This document shows positions 1-7,284 of a stretch of 64,000 bases of DNA, piece after piece. Below the pieces are notes generated by a model. The model ran no database searches. It saw nothing but the letters and a program-made list of their open reading frames with translations, and had not been told where the DNA came from. Source of the stretch: Thermoclostridium caenicola (GTDB lineage Bacteria > Bacillota > Clostridia > DSM-8532); contig NZ_FQZP01000009.1 in the NCBI RefSeq assembly GCF_900142095.1, positions 1-64,000 of the forward strand, read 5' to 3'. The position numbers and the translations under genes were made by a program. Within the stretch, counting starts at the first letter, position 1, and every line of letters starts with the position of its first letter.

Positions 1-35
1 TACTTGAGATTTCAACTCCATGCTCTCTTTTTTGC

Positions 36-84
36 AAAAAATGTTGGAGCACCGAAGTTATTTCCCTTCGGCACCCCAACATTT
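36..84 (-). terminator. Hairpin terminator after the DtxR-family gene
   Basis: Long imperfect inverted repeat: outer arms AAATGTTGG (40-48) and CCAACATTT (76-84), inner arms CCGAAG and CTTCGG. Read on the minus strand the stem is followed by a T run (complement of the A run at 36-41). It lies just downstream of the minus-strand regulator gene ending at 131, so it probably ends that transcript. Confidence 0.6.
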
Positions 85-130
85 ATTATAGAACCAGAAA
101 AAAGCGAAGAGCTGGCAGGAAGTATTCCTG

Positions 131-613
131 TCAGCTTATTTGTTGTTGCAGAAGGATATGCTCATATTTGGCCAAAAGATCAGGATGTTTTTCAAACAGT
201 TTTGTAAGGGCGTGCAGTCGATTCAGCGTATCTATGGAAAGGGTATGCTCCATAAGTTCCGTCTCTATGAGCAGGCTGTGGGACACCCCAAGGAGCTTCA
301 GAAAGGATTCCACGATCTGATGCCTTTGCAGGAGAAAACGGCCTATTTCACTACCGGTTTCTGTAAGAGAGATGATACCGTATTTTTTATAATCGACCAT
401 GCCCAGCTCGCTAAGCTTCTGGACCATTTTGGTGGCCGACGATGCCTGAACATTAAGCAGTTCTGAGATCGTGTTAATACGAACATATCCCTCTTTCAGG
501 CTGAGTCGGTAAATCATCTCAAGGTAATCCTCCATGGCAGATGTGAGGATCTTTTTGTTCTGTTCAAGAAGCTGATAGCCGCGCACGGTATGGAATTTAT
601 TATCTGAAATCAT
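131..613 (-). CDS. DtxR/MntR-family metal-dependent transcriptional regulator
   Basis: About 160 residues. The N-terminal part has the start typical of the DtxR/MntR family (LTSAMEDYLEMIYRL), then a winged helix-turn-helix with the recognition segment around VQASSATKMVQKL, followed by a helical dimerisation and metal-binding region with the histidine-rich stretch RHQIVESFLKLLGV and the motif MEHTLS. Family members sense Mn(II) or Fe(II) and repress metal uptake genes. The length fits the short MntR type without an SH3-like third domain. The ATG at 613 is chosen; a GTG three codons upstream (622) is also possible, and neither has a good ribosome binding site. The gene stands alone, with a terminator behind it and parS sites upstream. 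Which metal it senses cannot be told from the sequence. Confidence 0.8.
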   Translation of the reverse strand: MISDNKFHTVRGYQLLEQNKKILTSAMEDYLEMIYRLSLKEGYVRINTISELLNVQASSATKMVQKLSELGMVDYKKYGIISLTETGSEIGRFLLQRHQIVESFLKLLGVSHSLLIETELMEHTLSIDTLNRLHALTKLFEKHPDLLAKYEHILLQQQIS

Positions 614-671
614 GCAACACACCCGGACAAATCCTACCTATAATAACTATTCCAAGGAAGAGAAAATATTA

Positions 672-687
672 TGTTTCACGTGAAACA
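672..687. other. parS centromere-like site 1
   Basis: Perfect 16-bp palindrome TGTTTCACGTGAAACA, the canonical bacterial parS sequence bound by ParB/Spo0J. It lies 345 bp upstream of the parA start in a gene-free stretch (614-1032) that holds this site, a second parS and the parA promoter. Confidence 0.93.
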
Positions 688-947
688 ATGAGATGCACCA
701 GGCTGCATAAATAAGAAAGAAAAAGAAGAGATAATGAAGAAAGATTATTGCTGGTATTGTATTCAACTATCAGTAAGGAAAAAGATATGATTATGCAGCA
801 TGAAAACCATACATAGATTTAAGTGAGGAGTTATCAGAAAGTTCGGACAGGATACCAAAATAAAGAGTGCCCTTGATATCAATCTGACATTATGCCCCTG
901 AGAGCTATAACAGGAAATGGCATGCAATAAATAAAGTCAAGAATCAT

Positions 948-963
948 TGTTTCACGTGAAACA
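948..963. other. parS centromere-like site 2
   Basis: Second perfect TGTTTCACGTGAAACA palindrome, 276 bp from the first and directly upstream of the putative parA -10 element. A ParB complex here could also affect parA transcription. Between the two sites (688-947) I see nothing recognisable. Confidence 0.93.
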
Positions 964-968
964 TTTCA

Positions 969-997
969 GCCACAGTTCAATCATTATGTGCTATAAT
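969..997 (+). promoter_or_regulatory. Putative parA promoter
   Basis: Perfect -10 hexamer TATAAT at 992-997 with a poor -35 (GCCACA, 969-974) at 17-bp spacing. It immediately follows parS site 2. A transcript from here would have a leader of about 25 nt before the parA ATG at 1033. Confidence 0.45.
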
Positions 998-1032
998 AGG
1001 AAATGTTCCATAAAGGCTTGATGAGGTGTGGT

Positions 1033-1803
1033 ATGGCTAAGATAATCGCGGTTGCTAACCAAAAAGGGGGAGTGGGTAAAACCACGACAGCTGTCAATCT
1101 CAGTGCCTGTCTTGCCGTCAAGAACAGGAAGGTGCTGCTGATCGACATCGATCCCCAGGGGAATGCTACCAGTGGTCTTGGAATAGACAAGAACACGGTG
1201 AAATCATCTATTTATGATGTGATTATCAATGAGATCGATATTGAGGATACGCTGCTTCCAACAAAGATAAAGAACCTGATGGTATCCCCGTCGAACATCA
1301 ACCTGGCCGGTGCGGAAGTTGAGCTGGTATCCGTTATTTCCAGGGAGATGCGTCTGAAAATGGCCCTGGAAAATATCGAGGATAAGTTTGATTTTATTCT
1401 GATCGACTGCCCACCGTCATTAGGCCTTCTTACGGTGAACTCCCTTACCGCTGCCAATACCATCCTGGTTCCGATACAGTGTGAGTACTATGCCCTTGAA
1501 GGGTTGAGCCAGCTGATGAATACCGTCAAGATCGTGCAAAAACACCTGAACAGGAACCTGAGGGTGGAAGGTGTGGTTTTGACCATGTTCGATGCCAGAA
1601 CCAATCTTTCCATTCAGGTTGTGGATGAAGTCAAGAAGTATTTTGGGAATAAGGTCTATCGGACCATCATTCCCAGAAATGTCCGACTCAGCGAAGCGCC
1701 CAGCTATGGTCTTCCCATCATCCTGTATGATGAAAAGTCCAGGGGTGCAGAATGTTACATGGAACTTGCCGAGGAAGTTATTGAAAGCTCGGAACAGTAC
1801 TAG
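1033..1803 (+). CDS. parA: Chromosome partitioning ATPase ParA/Soj
   Basis: 256 residues. ParA/MinD-type deviant Walker A at the N-terminus (NQKGGVGKTTT, about residues 9-19), the switch/Walker A' stretch DIDPQGNATSGLG, and Walker B DFILIDCPPSLGLL. These are hallmarks of the Soj family, which binds DNA as an ATP dimer and moves ParB-parS complexes. The ATG at 1033 is chosen because GAGGTG lies five bases upstream and the family usually starts close to the MAKIIAVANQKGG block; an upstream ATG (1021) and the open frame to 1003 have no support. parB follows after 34 bp in the same direction, and two parS sites lie upstream. The chromosomal (not plasmid) type is inferred from length, parS sequence and housekeeping neighbours. 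Confidence 0.96.
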   Translation: MAKIIAVANQKGGVGKTTTAVNLSACLAVKNRKVLLIDIDPQGNATSGLGIDKNTVKSSIYDVIINEIDIEDTLLPTKIKNLMVSPSNINLAGAEVELVSVISREMRLKMALENIEDKFDFILIDCPPSLGLLTVNSLTAANTILVPIQCEYYALEGLSQLMNTVKIVQKHLNRNLRVEGVVLTMFDARTNLSIQVVDEVKKYFGNKVYRTIIPRNVRLSEAPSYGLPIILYDEKSRGAECYMELAEEVIESSEQY

Positions 1804-1837
1804 GCCATATATTCCACATGAAAGGACAGGTTGAGAC

Positions 1838-2692
1838 ATGAGAAAGGGTTTAGGCAGAGGTCTGGATGCGCTCATCAGTTCCGCCAATGCTTTGGAGAAT
1901 GCCCGGGACAGTGTTCTGGAGGTCAAGATCAACGACGTCGAGCCCAATGCCGATCAACCCCGAAAGGTGTTCGATCAGGAAAGGCTCCAGGCGCTGGCAG
2001 AATCCATCAAGGAGCATGGCGTGGTGCAACCCATCATTGTCAGGCAGGATGGCAGCCGGTATGTTATCGTCGCCGGGGAAAGAAGGTGGCGTGCGGCAAA
2101 ACTGGCCGGTCTGAAAACCATACCTGTGGTGGTAAAAGAGCTGTCATCCAGGCAGGTCATGGAAATTGCCCTGATAGAAAATCTCCAGCGGGAAGATCTG
2201 AATCCCATTGAAGAAGCCGAGGCTTACCAGAAGCTCATGGACGAATACAGCATGACGCAGGAAGAGGTCGCAAAACTTGTAGGTAAAAGCCGGGCCGCCA
2301 TTGCAAATTCTGTCCGTTTGCTTTCATTGGCCAAAGAAATCCAGGAGATGCTGGTGGATGGCAGATTGACAAGCGGACATGCCCGTACGCTGGTGACCAT
2401 AGAAGATCCAATTAAGCAGAAGGAACTGGCTGAGATAATTGCGAAAAAGGGATTGAATGTCAGGGAGGCCGAAAGGCTGGCTGCCCAGGAGTCCAAGCGG
2501 TCATCGGTAAAAAAAGTCCGAACCAGGAAGGAAGATTTGGAAATGACTCAGCTTGTAGAGGATCTGCGTACTCTGTTTGGCACCAAGATTGATCTCCACC
2601 ACGGGAAGGATAGGGGTAAAATTGTTATAGAATATTATTCTAAAGAAGAATTTGACAGGATCATTGATTTACTGTTAAATATTGGCAAATGA
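1838..2692 (+). CDS. parB: Chromosome partitioning protein ParB/Spo0J
   Basis: 284 residues. N-terminal ParB/Srx-type domain with NADQPRKVF (about residues 36-44) and the CTP-binding/CTPase signature GERRWRAAK, followed by ENLQREDLNPIEEA and a helix-turn-helix parS-binding region (MTQEEVAKLVGKSRAAIANSVRLL). The C-terminal 50 residues form the dimerisation domain. ParB loads at parS as a CTP-dependent sliding clamp, stimulates ParA and recruits SMC. The ATG is preceded by an AGGACAGG stretch. It is the second gene of parAB. The next gene starts 139 bp downstream with its own likely promoter. Confidence 0.96.
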   Translation: MRKGLGRGLDALISSANALENARDSVLEVKINDVEPNADQPRKVFDQERLQALAESIKEHGVVQPIIVRQDGSRYVIVAGERRWRAAKLAGLKTIPVVVKELSSRQVMEIALIENLQREDLNPIEEAEAYQKLMDEYSMTQEEVAKLVGKSRAAIANSVRLLSLAKEIQEMLVDGRLTSGHARTLVTIEDPIKQKELAEIIAKKGLNVREAERLAAQESKRSSVKKVRTRKEDLEMTQLVEDLRTLFGTKIDLHHGKDRGKIVIEYYSKEEFDRIIDLLLNIGK

Positions 2693-2831
2693 CCATCCTT
2701 CTATTTTCCCTCAGTATGGATTTTTTAAGGCATGGTAATGTGTTATCATTATAGTTTGATATAATGGCTTTAAATAGAAAATAAGGCCATTGTAGAGGAG
2801 AGACAAAAATTGGATGGGAACGGAGGAGAAT

Positions 2832-3317
2832 ATGGAATTTAAAGTATTGATATGCCTATATATCGGGGCCGGATTGGGTGCCCTGAGCTTCATTCTGGTG
2901 TTAATTAATCATTTCAGGCTCAATGCTACTATAAAAAAATACAGGCAATTCATGAACGGCCTGAGCGATAAGAATGTCGAGGACCTGATGTTGTCCTATA
3001 CGCGGGAGTTGGAGCATATTAACCGGAGAATATCAGATAATATCGACAGGCGGTTGGCGATATTGGAGCAGAAAATGCCTTCCTGCGTCAGAAAAGTTGG
3101 TATGGTTACCTACAATGCGTTCGAAAATGTGGGGAACAATATGAGCTTTTCAATAGCGGCATTGGACGACAATCACGATGGTCTTGTCATGACGGGCATC
3201 TATTCCAGAGAGAATTCCTATGTATATGCAAAGCAAATTAAAAACGGTCAACCCGTGGATAAGGAGTTGTCGAGGGAGGAAAAAGAAGCTTTGAACAAGG
3301 CTCTTAACAAAGCATAA
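2832..3317 (+). CDS. DUF4446-type membrane-anchored protein of unknown function
   Basis: 161 residues from the ATG at 2832, which has GGAGG five bases upstream; an ATG at 2814 in the same frame has weaker spacing. One N-terminal membrane segment (about residues 3-25, rich in I, L, G) is followed by a charged helical region (LSYTRELEHINRRISDNIDRR) that may form a coiled coil, then a compact domain with the pattern MVTYNAFENVGNNMSFSIAA and SREEKEALNKAL. I recognise this as the DUF4446 family, commonly found directly behind parB in Clostridia. Function is unknown; the position suggests a link to chromosome segregation or simple operon conservation. A TATAAT at 2760-2765 upstream may be its -10. 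Confidence 0.75.
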   Translation: MEFKVLICLYIGAGLGALSFILVLINHFRLNATIKKYRQFMNGLSDKNVEDLMLSYTRELEHINRRISDNIDRRLAILEQKMPSCVRKVGMVTYNAFENVGNNMSFSIAALDDNHDGLVMTGIYSRENSYVYAKQIKNGQPVDKELSREEKEALNKALNKA

Positions 3318-3351
3318 AACATAACTTGAAACCCGGAAAGGAGATACTCAT

Positions 3352-4641
3352 ATGATTGATATCAATGAAATACGCAATAATCCCGAAAGGATAAAAAAAG
3401 CCCTGGCTAAAAGATTGGTCGAAGTTGATTTTACAGAATTCCTGGAATGGGATCAGAAGAGAAGAACCCTTATAGCCGAATCGGAAGCTCTGAAGGCCAG
3501 AAAGAACAAGGTTTCATCTGAAATACCTTTCCTCAAAAAAGAAGGCAAGGACGTTACAGCCTTATTGAGTGAAATGAAGGAGATCTCCGAAAAGGTAAAG
3601 AACCTTGAAGATGAACTGAAAGCGGTAGAAGATGAGATTTTCCGTTTCGTAGCCGGTCTGCCCAATCTTCCCGCCGATGATGTGGTTGCGGGAGGCAAGG
3701 AAAATAACCAGGTGGTTAAAGTTTATGGCGAAAAACCCCAGTTTTCGTTCACTCCGAAAAACCATGTGGATCTGGTCACTTCCCTCGGACTTATCGATTA
3801 TGAAAGAGGTGTGAAGCTGGGAGGAAACGGCTTCTGGCTTTACACAGGAGACGGCGCACTGCTTGAATGGGCCCTTCTTAATTATTTCATCCAGGAACAT
3901 GTGAAGGACGGCTACCAGTTCATCCTGCCTCCCCACATCCTGAACTACCAGTGTGGCTTTACGGCAGGGCAATTCCCGAAGTTTGCCGAGGATGTATTCA
4001 GGCTGGAAACCAGTGAGGTCAACGAAAGAATGCAGTTTATCCTGCCTACGGCTGAAACGGCGCTGGTCAACCTGCACCGGGATGAGATCCTAAAGGCCGA
4101 GGACCTTCCGAAGAAGTATTTTGCTTACACACCCTGTTACAGGAAGGAAGCCGGAAGCTACAGGGCAGAGGAAAGAGGCATGATCAGGGGACATCAGTTC
4201 AACAAGGTGGAAATGTTCCAGTACACCCTTCCCGAGGAATCGGAAAAAGCGCTGGAAGAGCTTGTTGAAAAGGCAGAACGCCTGGTAGCCGGTCTTGGGC
4301 TCCATTATCGCGTTTCAAAACTGGCCGCACAGGATTGCAGCGCGTCCATGGGCAAAACCTATGATATTGAAGTCTGGATTCCCAGCATGAACGACTATAA
4401 AGAGGTCAGCTCCTGTTCAAATGCCTATGATTACCAGGCTCGCAGGGGAAACATCCGGTTCAAGAGGAAGGACAGCAAGAAAACCGAATTTGTCCATACC
4501 CTCAATGCATCCGGCCTTGCCACAAGCCGGCTACTGCCCGCTATTGTCGAGCAGTTCCAGCAGGAAGACGGAAGCGTGATTGTACCGGAGGTTCTCAGGC
4601 AATGGGTTGGCAAAGAAGTCCTGGTGCCTGTAAAGAAATAA
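3352..4641 (+). CDS. serS: Serine--tRNA ligase
   Basis: 429 residues, usual length for bacterial SerRS. The N-terminal part (about residues 30-105) is a long antiparallel coiled-coil arm that contacts the tRNA variable arm. The class II catalytic core follows, with motif 2 around YRAEERGMIRGHQFNKVEMF and motif 3 around ASGLATSRLLPAIVEQF. It charges tRNASer, and tRNASec where present. The ATG is preceded by GGAAAGGAGAT. No T-box is visible in the 34 bp upstream, so it is probably co-transcribed with the DUF4446-type gene. A hairpin about 110 bp downstream ends the transcript. Confidence 0.97.
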   Translation: MIDINEIRNNPERIKKALAKRLVEVDFTEFLEWDQKRRTLIAESEALKARKNKVSSEIPFLKKEGKDVTALLSEMKEISEKVKNLEDELKAVEDEIFRFVAGLPNLPADDVVAGGKENNQVVKVYGEKPQFSFTPKNHVDLVTSLGLIDYERGVKLGGNGFWLYTGDGALLEWALLNYFIQEHVKDGYQFILPPHILNYQCGFTAGQFPKFAEDVFRLETSEVNERMQFILPTAETALVNLHRDEILKAEDLPKKYFAYTPCYRKEAGSYRAEERGMIRGHQFNKVEMFQYTLPEESEKALEELVEKAERLVAGLGLHYRVSKLAAQDCSASMGKTYDIEVWIPSMNDYKEVSSCSNAYDYQARRGNIRFKRKDSKKTEFVHTLNASGLATSRLLPAIVEQFQQEDGSVIVPEVLRQWVGKEVLVPVKK

Positions 4642-4753
4642 TTGCTTTTTGATATTTACTTCCTTTAAATAAGCTGCAGTAATAAGATTGTCACAAATAA
4701 TCAAGGTTCTGCGTCAATTACTGGGGTGAAGCCAGTAAAATGAAGTACTTCTG

Positions 4754-4788
4754 TGGCAGATGATCTCGTGTGGTCATCTGCCATTTTT
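4754..4788 (+). terminator. Rho-independent terminator behind serS
   Basis: Perfect 10-bp stem TGGCAGATGA (4754-4763) / TCATCTGCCA (4774-4783), 10-nt loop, then a T run (4784-4788). It is followed by an AT-rich stretch to 5134 that holds only the promoter of the next gene. Confidence 0.8.
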
Positions 4789-5067
4789 ATGGCAAAATCA
4801 AGCTACATCTTGCAGTATCCTTTTTCTGTGCTTCACGATATTTCTTATCCCATATGGATACCGTTGGATTGCTTTTATTCCTGTTGCCGACTCCTTTCGT
4901 TAACAACTGGTATATGGAGCATCGGAAGCGTTCAGAAATTCTTTCTACCATTATGTAAAGGCTTTAATCGGGAAAATTGTATCCAAAGGAATGACATGGA
5001 GTAGCAGGTAACACGACGATTTTGGTAACGAATGCAGTTTGATGATATGATAATATATTTTAATTTT

Positions 5068-5096
5068 TTGTATATTTCACAATTTTATGTTATTAT
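5068..5096 (+). promoter_or_regulatory. Putative promoter of the zinc-ribbon gene trio
   Basis: TTGTAT (5068-5073), 17-bp spacer, TATTAT (5091-5096) in very AT-rich DNA. Start codon 5135 lies about 30 nt after the expected transcription start. Confidence 0.5.
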
Positions 5097-5134
5097 ATAT
5101 AAAGAGTGTCTCATTATGTTTTGAGGGATCAAAT

Positions 5135-5890
5135 ATGATTTGTAAATATTGTGGCGCAAAATTTAAGAATGATGCTTCGGAATGTCCTTTCTGCAAAAGC
5201 GAAAATACCGAGCTTACAGATAAAATATATCATAACCGGGTTGGAGCCGCCATTTCAAAAATTAAAAACGTTAAAGAGGAAGTAAAACATAAGGAAAGAA
5301 TCTTTACAAAAAAAGCGGCAGAGGGTTTTCTTGTTTTCGTTGGGGTCTTGTTAATCGCCACTGTTCTGTATTACGTTATTTCTGATGTTTATGCCGTCAT
5401 AAAGTCCGGCAGGGAAAAGGAAAAAGAAGAAGCTTATCTGGCGAGACTGGAAACCTATTATCAAAAAGGAGATTATGCCGGACTTCATGCTTGCTATTAT
5501 GACAACAAGGATGTTTTTACCCAAAAGGATCAAAAGTATAGGGAAGTGATTTATGCATGGGATTATATGTCTTCTATCAGAAGAATGATGGATGCAGAAC
5601 GCATTTTCCCAATAGACATATATTATGTCCTCGAATATTACAACAAAATTTACATTTGGACCGAAGAAAAAACAAATGATAATACCGTTTATGGAAACGA
5701 ACAGATTCTCTTGGATTTCATATCGGAAGCAGAATCTTTTCTCAGAGAAACTTTAGGTATGACCGAAATCCAGATAGAAACGGTGAAGGATGCGCAATTG
5801 GATGTAGATCGTGATAACAATTCATCTCTTCGGAAGATAGCCGATGAAATATGCAATCGCCTTGGCATCACAGAGGAAAAAAGATATTGA
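5135..5890 (+). CDS. Zinc-ribbon single-pass membrane protein, unknown function (trio gene 1)
   Basis: 251 residues from the ATG at 5135 (GAGGGA upstream). An N-terminal zinc ribbon has Cys pairs at 3/6 and 17/20, followed by a basic/helical stretch, one membrane segment (about 64-86) and a 160-residue acidic, tyrosine-rich helical domain outside the membrane. The topology suggests the ribbon is cytoplasmic and the helical part external, or the reverse. I do not recognise a family with a known function. The C-terminal part shares a pattern (L-E-x-Y-x-x-G-D-Y-x-x-L followed by Tyr-rich helix) with the next two genes, so the three look like diverged duplicates. Base composition is clearly more AT-rich than the neighbouring serS and opp genes. 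Confidence 0.75.
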   Translation: MICKYCGAKFKNDASECPFCKSENTELTDKIYHNRVGAAISKIKNVKEEVKHKERIFTKKAAEGFLVFVGVLLIATVLYYVISDVYAVIKSGREKEKEEAYLARLETYYQKGDYAGLHACYYDNKDVFTQKDQKYREVIYAWDYMSSIRRMMDAERIFPIDIYYVLEYYNKIYIWTEEKTNDNTVYGNEQILLDFISEAESFLRETLGMTEIQIETVKDAQLDVDRDNNSSLRKIADEICNRLGITEEKRY

Positions 5891-5908
5891 TTTGAAGGGA
5901 AAGATAAA

Positions 5909-6664
5909 ATGAAATGTAAGAACTGTGGCGCATCAGTTCCTTCAAGATTGCCGGCATGTGAATACTGCGGTACGGCAAACGAGGTATACATAAGACGAAA
6001 ACAAGAATTGGAGTTATTAAAGAATATTTTCAATAAGGCAAGGCGCAGAGCGATCATAGAAACCGTGCCGAATGTTGTGATCAGGGTGCTTAATAGATTC
6101 ATCTTCATTGCCGCAATGATGTTGCTTGTCGTCCTGTCCATAAGCTTTGCAGTTTTTTGTTTAAGCAGTCGGATACCTGTTGGAAATGAAAAAGAGCATT
6201 TGATGGTCCTTGAAAAAATGCGCAATGAGAAAAGATATGACGAGATAGAAGACTATGTATACCGATACGATCTTTACAGTGATCAATATGCTGTTTACTT
6301 ACAGTCGATAAAAATCCATAACACCATTGATACGTTTTGGTCATATAAAGATTCATATGAGAATATCCGTAAAGAAATTGGAAACGGAGCAAACCCACAC
6401 CCCTATACTGAAGAAGATGCCAGAAAGAAATATGTTGATATGATGACAAAGGCCTATGAGATATTTCATTATGCCGATGAAGGGATTCTTTCTGAGAACA
6501 GGGAATATTATCAGGAATGTTCTATGGAAGTTATGGCCTGCCTGAAATACATTTTAGGATTAAATGATGAAGAAATAAAGAAACTTTGTGAATATAAATA
6601 TGCCTATTCCGATGAGTTTACCGATTACTGCCGTAAACTGTATGACCAGTATTCATCGCAATAG
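5909..6664 (+). CDS. Zinc-ribbon single-pass membrane protein, unknown function (trio gene 2)
   Basis: 251 residues. The zinc ribbon has exactly the same Cys spacing as the previous gene (3/6 and 17/20), the membrane segment is at nearly the same place (about 63-86), and the helical C-terminal domain has the related pattern EKMRNEKRYDEIEDYVYRYD. It starts 18 bp behind gene 1 with AAGGGA upstream of the ATG, so the genes are surely co-transcribed. Similar length and layout but low identity point to an old duplication. No enzymatic motif is visible. A role as a membrane receptor or scaffold is only a guess. Confidence 0.75.
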   Translation: MKCKNCGASVPSRLPACEYCGTANEVYIRRKQELELLKNIFNKARRRAIIETVPNVVIRVLNRFIFIAAMMLLVVLSISFAVFCLSSRIPVGNEKEHLMVLEKMRNEKRYDEIEDYVYRYDLYSDQYAVYLQSIKIHNTIDTFWSYKDSYENIRKEIGNGANPHPYTEEDARKKYVDMMTKAYEIFHYADEGILSENREYYQECSMEVMACLKYILGLNDEEIKKLCEYKYAYSDEFTDYCRKLYDQYSSQ

Positions 6665-6675
6665 GGGGTTATAAA

Positions 6676-7140
6676 ATGCACAAATCCATTATGCGAAAAA
6701 TTCTTCCTGGTGTAATCATTCGATTAATTATTCTTGTTTTATTGATTCTAGCAATCATCTCTATTGCGGCCATGACAATTAAGGAGTATATGGATGACGA
6801 ATGGTATGACGGGCTTTATCCCGCTTCATTGGAGCATTGTTATTATAGCGGGGAATATGATGAACTGCTCAGGTGGCTTCCCGATTATGAACACCGTTAC
6901 TCGGAGGAATGCCTGATTTATACCGAAATGGCGTACGTATATCAAGCGTATAAAAAATATATGTTCTGGAGCGATATTGTGAACAAATGCGAAAAAGATG
7001 ATATTGATCTGCTATATTACAAAAGCTACAAATACCAGTACCTTAAAGAATTGAGCCGAAAAATGAAGGATCTGCAATATGAGGAGAACCGCAGGATAAT
7101 GAATAAAATCATCCGTGATGCAGGTATTGAACTTATCTAA
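6676..7140 (+). CDS. Small single-pass membrane protein, unknown function (trio gene 3)
   Basis: 154 residues. It has no zinc ribbon; the membrane segment is at residues 12-34, followed by a helical domain with the pattern LEHCYYSGEYDELLRWLPDY that matches the start of the external part of genes 1 and 2 and with a shared Y-x-x-Y-x-x-W stretch. It reads as a shortened paralogue that lost the ribbon. GGGGG lies upstream of the ATG, 11 bp behind gene 2. A hairpin at 7237-7270 ends the operon and also serves the opposing opp operon. Function unknown. Confidence 0.72.
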   Translation: MHKSIMRKILPGVIIRLIILVLLILAIISIAAMTIKEYMDDEWYDGLYPASLEHCYYSGEYDELLRWLPDYEHRYSEECLIYTEMAYVYQAYKKYMFWSDIVNKCEKDDIDLLYYKSYKYQYLKELSRKMKDLQYEENRRIMNKIIRDAGIELI

Positions 7141-7236
7141 TTGCCGCGGTTTCCGTAATGGAGGCCCCTACAGGGTTATACCATGGTGGATGTAAAGCCT
7201 TGAAGAACAAATGTCACATAAAGAGAAGGATTAAAT

Positions 7237-7270
7237 AAAAAAGAGGTAACATGAAGTTACCTCTTTTTTA
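7237..7270. terminator. Bidirectional terminator between the zinc-ribbon trio and oppA
   Basis: Perfect stem AAAAAAGAGGTAAC (7237-7250) / GTTACCTCTTTTTT (7256-7269) with the 5-nt loop ATGAA. The A and T runs on the two sides make it a terminator in both directions for the convergent operons. Confidence 0.9.
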
Positions 7271-7284
7271 AACTCAGCATATTA

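Noticed and set aside
3318-3351. T-box upstream of serS
   Set aside because: Only 34 bp separate serS from the previous gene and the T-box consensus is absent.
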